NCBI GenBank assembly: GCA_949825045.1 | Contig: OX463836.1 | Coordinates: 16,034,329 to 16,098,328 of the forward strand | Origin: Argyresthia goedartella | Taxonomy: Eukaryota > Arthropoda > Insecta > Lepidoptera > Argyresthiidae | DNA length: 64,000 bases | Reading direction: 5' to 3' | Shown: positions 21,819 through 34,300 of the stretch, piece after piece | Layout of the letters: the number at the start of each line of letters is the position of its first letter | Numbering within the stretch: the stretch's first letter is position 1 | Translations under genes and position numbers: made by a program | Notes under the pieces: generated by a model | Told to the model about the DNA's origin: nothing | The model's database searches: none | Seen by the model: only the letters and a program-made list of their open reading frames with translations

Positions 21819-22142
21819 TTTGCGACGTTTACTACAGAAACTTTGAAAAAATGTAAGACAGTGTTTGAATATCGCCAAAACAAACCGAGAGTCAGTACGT
21901 GCTTTTGCACGTACGACGTATGACAATCTGAAACTTCCCGATGATGCATCGGGAGATGCAGCATACCATGCGCAATGCTACAAGTGGTTTACAGCGATCA
22001 AAATCCCGGCAGATTTTTCTAACAACACTGAACAGCTTTGCGCTGTAGAGTCAAACATTGATCCGGAAATTCCTGCCTCGGTGGATTGCGCAGCTGATAT
22101 TCCTACAACTTCAACCGACTCTGCCGACACATCTGTTGACGA
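21819..22142 (+). pseudogene. Academ-like exon 1, second part, copy 2
   Basis: Duplicate of 9340-9663, retaining the AAYHAQCYKW zinc half and the GACGA/GTAAG donor. Confidence 0.6.
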
Positions 22143-22651
22143 GTAAGAACTTTTGTTGTTAACATTTTGTCGCAATAATTATACCCTTTTTTCTTATATG
22201 AACTCTATAGTTTTGATTTAAAATTATACCTGGGTTCTCTCCTGATACGATCAATAGACATATACAGCCTTTTTACGAAGCAGCTGCTACCTGCCCCAGT
22301 CCTTATTCTCACACGGTCATCCCTTCAACCCATACACTAACCGTTCAAAATATATATTTCGTGTCGAATTTTTTTTCTTAACGTTTCAAAGCTGTTTTTT
22401 TTTTATTGAATTTACCGGAGATAGCAAAAATATAAAATAACTATTTTGGAAAACCACTTCTTTTTTTTTCCTATTGTAATATATTATTATTTAATTATTA
22501 ATTAATTAACAACAATAATAAAAATAATAAATAAATTTATTAATTTATTGAAGAAATTGTCTATATTCGTTCGGAAATATATATTTTTTCAAACTGATGT
22601 AAAAAACCGGCCAATTAAATTGATTGTTGTATGGGAAAACATTATTTTCAG
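22143..22651 (+). other. Academ-like intron 1, copy 2
   Basis: GT-AG intron with the same boundaries as copy 1; very AT-rich, no other feature seen. Confidence 0.65.
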
Positions 22652-25600
22652 GCTTGAGGTGGCCAACCCATGGGAGGAAGATTGTCGTGACGAAGTTCAA
22701 CAAAACGAACCGAACAATGAGGATCTGCGACTGGCACAATGTTTTATATGCGAAAGACAACGGAAACGTTTTCATGGACGCGAGGTTCCGCTGGCCGTAA
22801 GCAAATCTTGCACTGTCGAACAAATAAAAAGCGCGGCCACGGAATTTTTTGACCTAAAAATGTTGGAAAAAATCAGTTCCTTTGCTAACGAATCCGATAT
22901 TCGTTATCATAAGTGCAGTAAAGATCAGTACTTGCGCGACATTTCAAGGAACGAGGACCGAGCATTTTTCATTAAAAGGAAGGCATCAAACACTGCCTAC
23001 ACGATTTTGTGCCAAACGTTGGAGCAACGCATAATAAAGAAAAAAATAATGCATGTTTTTTAACACTGTGAAGAAAGAGTATGATGAGTTACTAATAGAA
23101 GAAACGAAATCGCTATATAACATTCTATCAAGACCACAGCACTCTCCGATCGTCACTTGGAAAACAAACTGATGGAAACTTTCCATCGCAGGATTAAGAT
23201 TATTTATGCCGAAAAGAAAAAAATTCTTGCTCCGTTTGACGTCGACATTGTAACCTACCAGGATTTATTCAAAAGTATGTCGATGAAAGAAAATATTCGG
23301 TCCATTGCAAAAGACATAATAGAGGAAATTGTGAACTACACCACGACAAAATTACCCCATGACCTTTCTGCAGAAGATTTACTGAAAGGAGAATGCAATT
23401 CCGTACCAGAGCTCACGATTTTTTCTCTCGGACAAGATCTGATGTACGCTACGTACAGAGTTTTAACATCGAAACACGTTTCATGGGGTTGGCAGTGAAG
23501 AGCATGTGCAACAGCAAAAAAAATTGTCGAGTTACTATCCAAGTTTGGGCATTGCTGCTCTTATACGACACTCGAAATATTGGAGATTGAATTGACATAT
23601 TCAACGATAAATTCGACATACGCATGTCCGGAGGATATTGCACGCCGCCCTGATTTGAATACTGGAGTCACGTTTGATAACTTTGATCGCTTTGTTGACA
23701 CACTCGATGGTAAAGACACACTGCACGACACGGTGGGGATCATTTTTCAAGATATCATTCCTAATGAAGAGGCAATCATATCACCAGCTGTTTTCCGTGA
23801 AGACAATTCCGCTGAGTTCTGTACGCAGGAGGAAAAGACGCAGGACGTTCGAAGAGGTCATATTTGAGTTACGACCATTTACAAAAAAAATGAAGATTTC
23901 TTGATGTTTCACAACTTAATTACCACCTGATAATTTGACGAAATCTATCCAACTGGATACTGCGTGGATGCTGTTACACAAGCTCAACGTTGACGATGTT
24001 CCCATGTGGGTCGGCTATCAAAGCATGATTACGATTGACATTTCACCAGTCCAGAAAGTCTCGTATCTCCCACTGACTGATTTCCAGAGTTTTCAATCTC
24101 CAACTAATCATTCGACAGTATTGAAAACTCTGGAAGTCAGTCAAGAAATTGCAGCTGAATGCGAAGCCAAAATCAAATCACGTATGATTTGGCCATCGCT
24201 CGAACGAGTTATTGTATCCTAGCTCAAGAATCCCCCCCAATTCAACAACATTTTTATTCATTTGGGGGCTTTCCATATTGAGATGGCTTTCTTCAAAGCG
24301 CTTGGGGTCTTCATTGAAGAGAGTGGATTGACTAATATAATGGTTGAGACTAATCTGATTGCGAGTGGATCTGTCGGTGGGTTCATTTCCGGGAAAAATT
24401 ACAATAGGTGTAAACGATTACATCCAATTATGGATTTGGCGTTGGAGCAATTACATTTCGAGTCATTCCTTGATCGCAAACATTCGACGATTTCAAAATC
24501 GGTGATAGATTATCTCGCTGAGTTCATGCAACACAAAGGTGTCTCTCCGCAACTCGACCACGCCGAAACTCAACAGTTGATCAATGGTACGAAGAATATA
24601 CAGCAGAATCTCTTCAAGGTAAACACGGAAAAACGTGCCAATTTTACGCGATGTCAGCGATTTTGTCAATCTCTATCACTTCTTCGTTCGCAGTGTTAGA
24701 ACAGGAGATTTTAATTTGATCATTTACGCTCTTGGAAGAATCGTAATTTTATTCTTTCATTATAATCAACAAAACTATAGTCGATGGCTGAGATACTACA
24801 TAAATCAACTGCTGCACGTCGATCCAAGCACATCCAGGCCTCCGATCTGAATTGGCTCGGGGATCATTTGGGATTCGAAGGACTCCGAAAGCTTTCTCTC
24901 GAATTCCGGTTGACCTAACGCTGGAACAAACCATCAATGGAGACGCAGCACGCCGACTTACCGGAAAAACAAATCTGACAAATTCAATTGGTGCTAGACA
25001 GCGCTGGGCGAAAAATCACGGAGCTCGAACGCGAATAATATCGCACGTACTAACTCAAGCAGGACTGAACAAGAACCAAGATATCTCCGCTGAGCAAAAT
25101 CCACAGCGTATGGAGAAAGATAAGAAGCAACTTCAAGATTTTGTGGAAGGTATTCGTCAGACAATAAATCCATTTTCTTTCTCAATCGATGCTGATAAAT
25201 TGTTTAACATCTCGACTGGACAAGCTGCAACTCCTGAAGTAGCGAATAGCTTGTTGAACGCAGTATCAAAGGGAACGGAGTTACGAGACAAATTTATTGC
25301 TGAATGCAATGACAACTCTGAGAGATTTTACGCAAGAATACAAAAAAATGCAGTTCTGACTTTCGCGAGCATGAAGAAGAAGAAAATTCAGATCGGCCGA
25401 AAAGTACTTGAAGTTCGTCTCCAGCGTGACTTATTTGGCCGATTGTTGTCTTTATCTTTGGACGTGCAAATTGATCTTGAAAAGATGCTCCGTTTTCCAA
25501 TAACGCCAATTCCACTGTCTTTGTGTCACATAGATGGTTCTGTAAACAAAACAGTTAAATCGGTGCTGGTGAAAGTGTTGGAACACCAAAGTGAAGACAT

Positions 25601-26253
25601 GGAACAACCGCCCTCTAACGTGGACATGGTAATCATCGATGGCTTCTTCTTGTTAAATACCATGACAGACATGCCTAGAACGTTTGGAGATGTATCAAAA
25701 AAACTCTTGGCAGTTTAAGTACAAAAACAAAGGGAATGAAATTGCCATAGTTTTTGATCGGTACTTTACACCTTCCACTAAAGACTATGAGCATACTCTC
25801 CGCAACAGTATGAATGACGATAAGGACTATCACATCAGCGGTCCTCAGCAAATCCGCTTTGTAGACTTTGCGAAGGACTTGAAAAATATCAAGTTCAAAG
25901 AAGCTCTAGTCAAGTTTTTCATTGATCATTGGAATAGTCAAGAGATGGCCGTTATTATTCGCAACAAAACAATCTATTTGAACCACGACTTGTGCTACGT
26001 CTTCAAAGTCGTCGATCGAATAGTGCAGAGAACAATCGATGATAAGCTCTCATGCTCAAGTCACGAAGAAGCCGACACGAAGACAGTTTTCCTTGCCTGT
26101 TAACGAATCGGTTAGAGTGTGGATGGATCTCGGAGTCGGTAATGCACGTCGCAATATAGATGTTTCGGCACTGTCAGTTTAGTTAGGCTCAATGCTTTCA
26201 CGCGCACTGCCTGCTTTCCACGCTTTAACAGGATGCGATATTAAGCCAGCATT
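22652..26253 (+). pseudogene. Academ-like zinc-finger/XPG-FEN-like nuclease exon 2, copy 2
   Basis: Duplicate of 10174-13776 with the same frameshift after EQRIIK, the same 44-bp loss near 23810 and the same 84-bp loss near 26100 that removes the SDTDILV motif. It differs in lacking the stop at the 10913 equivalent (GAG retained near 23390), in the SSHEEAD motif (Asp kept; Val in copy 1), and in a one-base loss near 24582 (TTGATCAATGG against TTGATCCAATGG). It ends at the same switch into viral glycoprotein sequence. Confidence 0.65.
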
Positions 26254-27564
26254 ACAGTTTGGCACACAGACGTCTTGAAGTTTGTTTAATTGTTTATTCT
26301 TAAACCCGGAACTCAACAACTGCCAATGGGAGCTATTGTTCACCTCTTGATTTTAGCATGGGGCTTGGCTGGGACTCTGGCCTGTCCCATTGTGACCTTT
26401 TCAAAAGGAGTCATGAGTAGTGTTGGGTCCACTAGATCCTGCTCTTTTAGGTTGAATGGTGAGGAGAACACCATTGGAACCGAGGACATGGTTAAGCGGA
26501 GGTTCTATGGGTATGCTTTGATGAACTGCCCAGACTGCACACTTGGGATGGTGAGTGTCTTCAATGGCTGCGATGACTGCATTTGGTGCGTGCACAATGA
26601 GGGAGTTAGCCATTGTAAGTCTTGGGCTCTGCTAATACTCATTTCAGCTGCACTCACCCTGGTATCAAGCATGATGGTCGTTATTATTCTAATGAAGTAT
26701 GATTCTTGCAAGAGATTGGATAACTGGGCACAATCCAAGGCGGTTGAACTGAGGGATGCGAGGGTCAAGAGAGCAAGGAGGACAGCTATGAGGCTAAAAA
26801 GATTCATAGATGAAGAATCTGTGTCAGCAAACCCCTCTGTTCTGTCCGCATCCATGTCTGAAGAAGACAGGATTGACAGTGATTCTGATTCCCCAGTCCT
26901 TGCTGCCACCCCTCATATGGGGAACCCCCCTAAGCCAGCACACAGGCAGAAAGGATCTTTCAGCAAAGTTTCTGCAGCAGTGGGACTTGCTGCCTTAATG
27001 AGTGCTGGCTTGACTAAGGCTTGTGATGTCACATCCTACGTTTCTTCAAACAATCAGATCTACTCTGACGAGAGTTATTCCACTAAATACACTGGCCTAT
27101 ACCACATGAGTGCTAGCCAGACTTTGTGCTTAAGGTATGATAATGGAGAAACTGACAAGGTGATCATACAGAAAACACAGACTGTTGATGTGTACTCCCC
27201 AATGTATAGGACATCCAATTACAGCTTAGAAGTCTTGCACGCACCTTGGAGATGCTATTCAGCGGGGGAATGTGGTTATGATATGTGTCTGGAGGGCTCT
27301 GTGTATAAGTGCTCATTCGCACTGGCGGTTACCCGCCGCGCGGTTAACCGCGCGGCCTGCCGCATTCTTCATTTAATATGGAACCGCCTATGATCGTACA
27401 CACTTGACCGCCTCTAAATTTCAACCGCCGCGATTGAAAGGATGGCCGCGGCCCGCCTCGCGGTCAGCCGTCGTCTTGTCTATACGCACTGGCGGTTCAT
27501 TCAGTTTGCGGCGAGACGCCGATGAGTTTGCACGTGCGCAAGAGGACAGTTTCCGAGTGCAGCT

Positions 27565-28363
27565 ATGAGCTTCGACACCGAAAAATTCATAGTTGAAATT
27601 CAACAACGAGAAGCTATTTGGAACTCTTGAAGCAGGAATATATAGCAAAAGAGATATAAAACGTAAACAATGGGAAGAATTGGTAGATATTTTGATATGG
27701 AAGAATATTAGGGACAATTATGTGAAAACTCTAAGAGACAGTGTTATTAGGAGTGGATCAGCGGCTAAGAAAAAGACTAAATACATATTTTACGATACTT
27801 TGATGTTTTTAAAGGATACAGTATCTATCAACGAAACTGATTCAAACGTGCAAAGACAAGAAAATGAGAGTAATGAAAATAACAGTGGCACATTTGTTCC
27901 CCCAGTGCCAAAGCGAAACAAGAAGAAAAGCAAAGAGGATGACATAGGACCTGCATTGATTAACGTCCTAAATAGGAATATAGACGCAAAAAAGGAGGAA
28001 GAAGATGAAGATAGACATTTCTTTTTAGTGTTGGTTAGTGAAATAAAAAAGGTTCCAGAACATCAACGCCTACGTACAAAAGGTAAAATAATACAAGTCC
28101 TGTCTGAAGCCCAAATATCTGGACAATATTCTAACGCTAGTTGGGATTACGTGGGGCCAAACTACAACCAAGGGCCATCTCAAGGATATCAGACACCATC
28201 ATTTGTTAGAAATAATAATCCTCCAGCACCACCTTCAGTTCAACCAACTTACCGTAGCGAACATTCAACATGGAATCAAGAATCTGTATCCTCTCCTGAA
28301 TCAACACATTCACAAAATACACAGATATCTACTAGTTTAGAATATTTTAATGATTCTCAATAA
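27565..28363 (+). pseudogene. Harbinger MADF/BESS DNA-binding protein, copy 2
   Basis: ATG at 27565. One extra T near 27628 shifts the frame early in the MADF domain, after which the frame (27593-28363) is open through RDNYVKTLRDSV, the Lys/Glu-rich middle, the BESS-like HFFLVLVSEIKKVPEHQRLR and the Pro/Gln/Ser-rich end at YFNDSQ. Copies 1 and 2 are broken at different positions, so each was hit after the duplication. Confidence 0.65.
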
Positions 28364-28435
28364 TTTAATACGTATTTTTATTATTGACCTACATTATAAT
28401 TAAAATGCACAAGAAGTTTTATTTATTTAACATAC

Positions 28436-28731
28436 CTTAGTGCAATTACTAATTTCTCCTCAGGTGGGATACAATCACGAAATTGAGTATCTTGTCCTTT
28501 GATGGTGTCATGTAAAACGTTGAGTAATTCTTCAAATGACGCAACACTCATTCTAACATAACCAAAAAATTTATCTGCGTACTTCTTTAGTTCTGGAAAA
28601 GAACTTGCGAACTGGCCAGATTCTTTACGTGTTTCCATTAGAGGGTGAATCCAGTATCTTTTTTTTTTTTTTCTTAATTTTCGTTGTTGGGAGTAATAAT
28701 AGAGAACACAAGCTATCTCGACTACGTCCAT
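28436..28731 (-). pseudogene. Harbinger transposase exon 1, copy 2
   Basis: Open from ATG at 28731 (MDVVEIACVLYYY) through WIHPLMETRKES and FFGYVRMSVASFEELL to PPEEKLVIALR, ending at a consensus donor AAG/GTATGT. The rest of the transposase (DDE core) is missing from the element. Confidence 0.6.
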
Positions 28732-29097
28732 TTTGTTTCTGGCACCGACCAACAGCCATGGCGGTTCAACCGCCTGACGCGGTTGATTGAACCGCCTGTC
28801 GCGGTTGGGGTAGCGGTTGAACCATGGCGGTGCAACCGCTACCCCAACCGCCTCCCAACCGCGACAGGCGGTTGAACCGCCACAGGCGGTGCAACCGCCA
28901 GTGCGAATGAGCTCTAAGGATTGGGAAGGGGAACTTGCAGAACCAGGGTCAATCACTGGGTACGGTTGCAAACAAGGCAATGACTATTGTAAGTTTTGCT
29001 CATACTATGGTCAGTGCAAGTGGTATAAGTACACACTCAAACCTCTTGGGTCACTGTTCACCGTTCACAAAAAGGTGAAGAGCGACTGGATGATAAA

Positions 29098-29541
29098 GGC
29101 AAATCGACCTTCTGATCTGACAACATAAATAATTTATTATGCCAAAGAAGACCAACAAATTTTTCAACGAGAACAAACTTTGCCAACGATAAATCAACAA
29201 TTTTGTAAAGGAAAACTAGTTTTTCCTTTAAGAAAACAACTATTTTGCCAATGAATATCAACCATTTCGCCAATGAAAACCAACTGATTTGCCGACGAAA
29301 ACTACAATTAAAGAAAACAGGTTGGGCTATGACGCAAGTCATCCCTCATTGCAAAAAGGACTGATATACTGATAAAGACAATACCTACTGATCACTCGAC
29401 ATACAGGTTCTCGTCTATACCCGAATCTTGGGAGAGAGTTAATGCAGCAACCATTCTATCTCTCTCATATAAATACAAAACGGCGGATGAGAGAGCGCTA
29501 TATCAACCGTCTCAACCTAGTTTTGTATTTAAATGAATGGG
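29098..29541. repeat. Array spacer with short degenerate repeats, copy B
   Basis: Duplicate of 16641-17084; same TTTGCCAACGA-type repeats and TATA-like palindrome. Confidence 0.6.
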
Positions 29542-30184
29542 AGAGTAGTATTGCTGTTAGATCTGTCCCGCGAATAGAATATAGCTCGTCTGCATTTAAT
29601 CTTACGTCAAGGATCTTTTAACAAATAACTCACCAAGTTAAAAACTTAACAAAACCTACTTCAAGTTCAAGCCCTATTTCTTCCTCCCCATTCTAGATGC
29701 GAATGAAGTCTGTATATATGAATCCTCATCAAAACTTTTGCTGCACGGAACAACAATACCAAAACATCATCTGTGTATATATTTTTTGTATTTTTTTATT
29801 TTTCAAAAAGCGATGAATCAATTTCATCATTCAATCAAGAGAGGAAAACATGTGCTGTTTGTAAGAACAAAACGAACAAAATGTGCCGCAAATGTAAAGT
29901 AAACCTCCATGATAAATGATTCTCAATGTATCACGATTAAAATTAGTAATAAAATTTCATTTTTTTCCACTTTTGGCCGTATTCCAGTTCATAATTGTTT
30001 TCTTACAATATCAACTTAATAGGTCAGTGTATATGCCCAAAGGGACGTTAGCGACCCACTGAAAAAAAAAACTTCCAGACCTGAAAACTGTCACTATACT
30101 TGATGTAAGTGGTCAATAGATACTAACATATCCAAAAATTATTAAAATCGGAGACCAAAAATGTTCTGGGCATATATGGGTTAA
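29542..30184 (+). mobile_element. piggyBac 3' fragment, copy 3
   Basis: Cys-rich domain at 29842-29940 with a TGT-to-TGA change in the KCF motif, a private nonsense mutation. Terminal TTAA at 30181-30184. Confidence 0.65.
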
Positions 30185-30531
30185 GAGAAATGGTGGGTGT
30201 CGCTGAGTCACAAGTGTCAAAAAAAAAGTTTGAAATATTTGACATCAAAAATGACCAAGTTAATGTTGACCTAGAGACGTCTTGTTTTTTGCGAATTTAT
30301 TCCCCTTTAAGCCATTAAAAACATATGTTAATCAGAAAAGAAACGGACCAGTAGTTTTCAAGATATTTAGAAAAGTATTAAAAACTTTCAAGTGACATTT
30401 CAGGGAAACTGTCAATAATTATGACATAAAACTTGGCAGATGAGAGAACCAGCATTATTACCAATACATAGGCTGTATTTATTGGCTAATAACGTCAGGG
30501 GCATATTTGGTTCCCTTACACGGTTATAGCC
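30185..30531. mobile_element. Unidentified element end abutting the AAA/TTT site, copy 2
   Basis: Duplicate of 17727-18074, ending GGTTATAGCC directly before TTTGCGACG. Confidence 0.45.
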
Positions 30532-30815
30532 TTTGCGACGTTTACTACAGAAACTTTGAAAAAATGTAAGACAGTGTTTGAATATCGCCAAAACAAACCG
30601 AGCGACAGTACGTGCTTTTGCACGTACGACGTATGACAATCTGAAAACCATGCGCAATGGTTTACAGCGATCAAAATCCCGGCAGATTTTTCTAAAAACA
30701 CTGAACAGCTTTGCGCTGTCGAGTCAAACATTGCTCCGGAAATTCCTGCCTCGGTGGATTGCGCAGCTGATATTCCTACAAATTCAACCGACGCTGCCGA
30801 CACATCTGTTGACGA
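30532..30815 (+). pseudogene. Academ-like exon 1, second part, copy 3
   Basis: Same deletion as 18075-18437, removing the second zinc half; donor GACGA/GTAAG retained. Confidence 0.6.
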
Positions 30816-31317
30816 GTAAGAACTTTTGTTGTTAACATTTTGTCGCAATAATTGTACAATTTTTTCTTATATGAACTCTATAGCTTTGATTTAAAATTAT
30901 ACCTGGGTTCTCATGATACGATCAATAGACATATACAGCCTTTTTACGAAGCAGCTGCTACCTGCCCCAGTCCTTATTCTCACACGGTCATCCCTTCAAC
31001 CCATACACTAACCGTTCAAAATATATATTTTGTGTCGAATTTTTTTCTTAACGTTTCAAAGCTGTTTTTTTTTATTGAATTTACCGGAGATAGCAAAAAT
31101 ATAAAATAACTATTTTGGAAAACCACTATTTTTTTTTATAATAATATATAAATTTTTTAATTATTAATTAATTAACAACAATAATAAAAATAATAAATAA
31201 ATTTATTAATTTATTGAAGCAATTGCCTATATTCGTTCGGAAATAATTTTTTTTTCAAACTGATGTAAAAAATCGGCCAATGAAATTGATTGTTGTATGG
31301 GAGAACATTATTTTCAG
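30816..31317 (+). other. Academ-like intron 1, copy 3
   Basis: GT-AG intron, donor GTAAGAAC and acceptor TATTTTCAG. AT-rich; nothing else seen. Confidence 0.65.
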
Positions 31318-34300
31318 GCTTGAGGTGGCCAACCCATGGGAGGACGGTTGTCGTGACGAAGTTCAACAAAACGAACCGAAAAATGAGGATCTGCGACTGG
31401 CACAATGTTTTATATGCGAAAGACCACGGAAACGTTTTCATGGACGCGAGGTTCCGCTGGCCGTAAGCAAATCTGGCACTGTCGAACAAATAAAAAGCGC
31501 GGCCACGGAATTTTTTGATCTAAAAATGTTGGAAAAAATCAGTTCCTTTGCTAACGAATCCGATATTCGTTATCATAAGTGCTGTAAAGATCAGTACTTG
31601 CGCGACATTTCAAGGAACGAGGACCGAGCATTTTTCATAAAAAGGAAGGCATCAAAAACTGCCTACACGATTTTGTGCCAAACGTTGGAGCAACGCATAA
31701 TAAAAGAAAAAGAATGCTTGTTTTTTAACACTGTGAAGAAAGAGTATGATGAGTTACTAATAGAAGAAACGAAATCGCTATCACATTCTATCAAGACCAC
31801 AGCACTCTCCGATCTTCACTTGGAAAACAAACTGATGGAAACTTTCCATCGCAGGTTTAAGATTATTTATGCCGAAAGGAAAAAAAATCTTGCTCCGTTT
31901 GACGTCGACATTGTAACCTACCAGGATTTATTCAAAAGTATGTCGATGAAAGAAAATATTCGGTCCATTGCAAAAGACATAAGAGAGGAAATTGTGAACT
32001 ACACCACGACAAAATTACCCCATGACCTTTCTGCAGAAGATTTACTGAAAGGAGAATGCAATTCCGTACCAGAGCTCACGATTTTTTCTCTTGGATAAGA
32101 TCTGATGTACGCTACGTACAGTCGCAGAGTTTTAACATCGAAACACGTTTCATGGGGTTGGCAGTGAAGAGCATGTAAAACAACAAAAAAAATGTCGAGT
32201 TACTATCCAAGTTTGGGCATTGCTGCTCTTATACGACACTCGAAACATTGGAGACTGAATTGTCATATTCAACGATAAATTCGACATACGCATGTCCGGA
32301 GGATATTGCACGCCGTCCTGATTTGAATACTGGAGTCGCGTTTGATAATTTTGATCGCTTTGTTGACACACTCGATGGTAAAGACACACTGCACGACACG
32401 GTGGGGATCATTTTTCAAGATATCATTCCTAATGAAGAGGCAATCATATCAACAGCTGTTTTCCGTGAAGACAATTCCAACACCAATGAATCTGCTCACG
32501 CAAGTACTGCAGAAACATCGCTGAGTTCTGTACGCAGGAGGAAAAGACGCAGGACGTTCGAAGAGGTCATATTTGAGTTACGACCATTTATAAAAAAATG
32601 AAGATTTCTTGATGTTTCACAACTTAATTACCCAGCTGATAATTTGACGAAATCTATCCAACTGGATACTGCGTGGATGCTGTTACACAAGCTCAACGTT
32701 GACGATGTTCCCATGTGGGTCGGCTATCAAAGCATGATTACGATTGACATTTCACCAGTCCAGAAAGTCTCGTATCTCCCACTGACTGATTTCCAGAGTT
32801 TTCAATCTCCAACTAATCATTCGATAGTATTGAAAACTCTGGAAATCAGTCAAGAAATTGCAGCTGAATGCGAAGCCAAATTCAAATCACGTATGATTTG
32901 GCCATCGCTCGAACGAGTTATTGTATCCTAGCTCAAGAATCCCCCCAATTCGACAACATTTTTATTCATTTGGGGGCTTTCCATATTGAGATGGCTTTCT
33001 TCAAAGCGCTTGGGGTCTTCATTGAAGAGAGTTGATTGACTTATATAATGGTTGAGACTAATCTGATTGCGAGTGGATCTGTCGGTGGGTTCATTTCCGG
33101 GAAAAATTACAATAGGTGTAAACGATTACATCCAATTATGGCTTTGGCGTTGGAGCAATTACATTTCGAGTCATTCCTTGATCGCAAACATTCGACGATT
33201 TCAAAATCGGTGATAGATTATCTCGCTGAGTTCATGCAACACAAAGGTGTCTCTCCGCAACTCGACCACGCCGAAACTCAACAGTTGATCCAATGGTACG
33301 AAGAATATACAGCAGAATCTCTTCAAGGTAAACACGGAAAAACGTGCCAATTTTACGCGATGTAAAATGAGATAATTAATTAGTCTTAAGTACATTACCG
33401 GACATTCTAACGGTGATGGTAAACACCGCGAGGAAACCTTCATTACTCCATAGCTGCCGCGATGAGCTGGCCCCCTATCACGCAAAATGGAGAATTGCAT
33501 AAATGGCTGAACGTGGGCACAATTGTGCCTCTGCCACCCCGTATGGGAAAGGCGTGACGCTATGTTTGTATGTATGTAATAAGCCATTTTTTCAACCCTG
33601 TTTTTAGACAATTATTCCATACGGGAACGCGGAGAGAGACAGTGCATCCAGGTTATGATATTTATATACTAATCCGCGCTAATTCCGCGTCATGGTCACT
33701 ATCGGACGAATTTCCATCAAATACAAGGTGACATTTAATTAGCTGTCCATGTTTTGGGCAATTGCACTTTGTCAATTTTTGCGATTTTGTCAATCTCTAT
33801 CACTTCTTCGTTCGCAGTGTTAGAACAGGAGATTTGAATTTGATCTTTTACGCTCTTGGAAGAATCGTAATTTTATTATTTCATTATAATCAACAAAACT
33901 ATAGTCGATGGCTGACATACTACATAAATCAACTGCTGCACGTCGATCCAAACACATCCAGGCCTCCGATCTGAATTGGCTCGGGGATCTATTGGGATTC
34001 GAAGGACTCCGAAAGCTTTCTCTCGAATTCCGGTTGACCTAACGCTGGAACAAACCATCAATGGAGACGCAGCACGCCGACTTACCGGAATAACAAATCT
34101 GACAAACTCAATTGGTGCTAGACAGCGCTGGGCGAAAAATCACGGAGCTCGAACGCGAATAATATCGCACGTACTAACTCAAGCAGGACTGAACAAGAAC
34201 CAAGATATCTCCGCTGAGCAAAATCCACAGCGTATGGAGAAAGATAAGAAGCAACTTCAAGGTTTTGTGGAAGGTATTCGTCAGACAATAAATCCATTTT

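Larger units (their letters stand above)
27311..28914. mobile_element. PIF/Harbinger-type element inside the viral relic, copy 2
   Basis: Duplicate of 14834-16453 with the same terminal repeats and GCGGTT subterminal motifs. It retains the MADF/BESS gene (+) and transposase exon 1 (-); no DDE exons. Confidence 0.65.
26254..29097 (+). pseudogene. Endogenous bunyavirus-type glycoprotein fragment, copy 2
   Basis: Second copy of 13777-16640, differing by only a few substitutions over the first 1.1 kb frame. Same layout: ectodomain end, membrane segment, Ser-rich tail, internal signal, second Cys-rich ectodomain, with the Harbinger element in the same place (27311-28914). It arose by the tandem duplication, not by a second integration. 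Confidence 0.65.
18439..30894 (+). repeat. Segmental tandem duplication, second copy
   Basis: Junction near 18437: GATTTAACACTATTGTTCTCC, where the intron sequence GATTTAAAATTATACC is replaced by the LINE sequence found at 5938. Only two or so bases of homology lie at the breakpoint. Private differences, such as a 25-base loss near 21015, argue against a pure assembly echo. Confidence 0.85.
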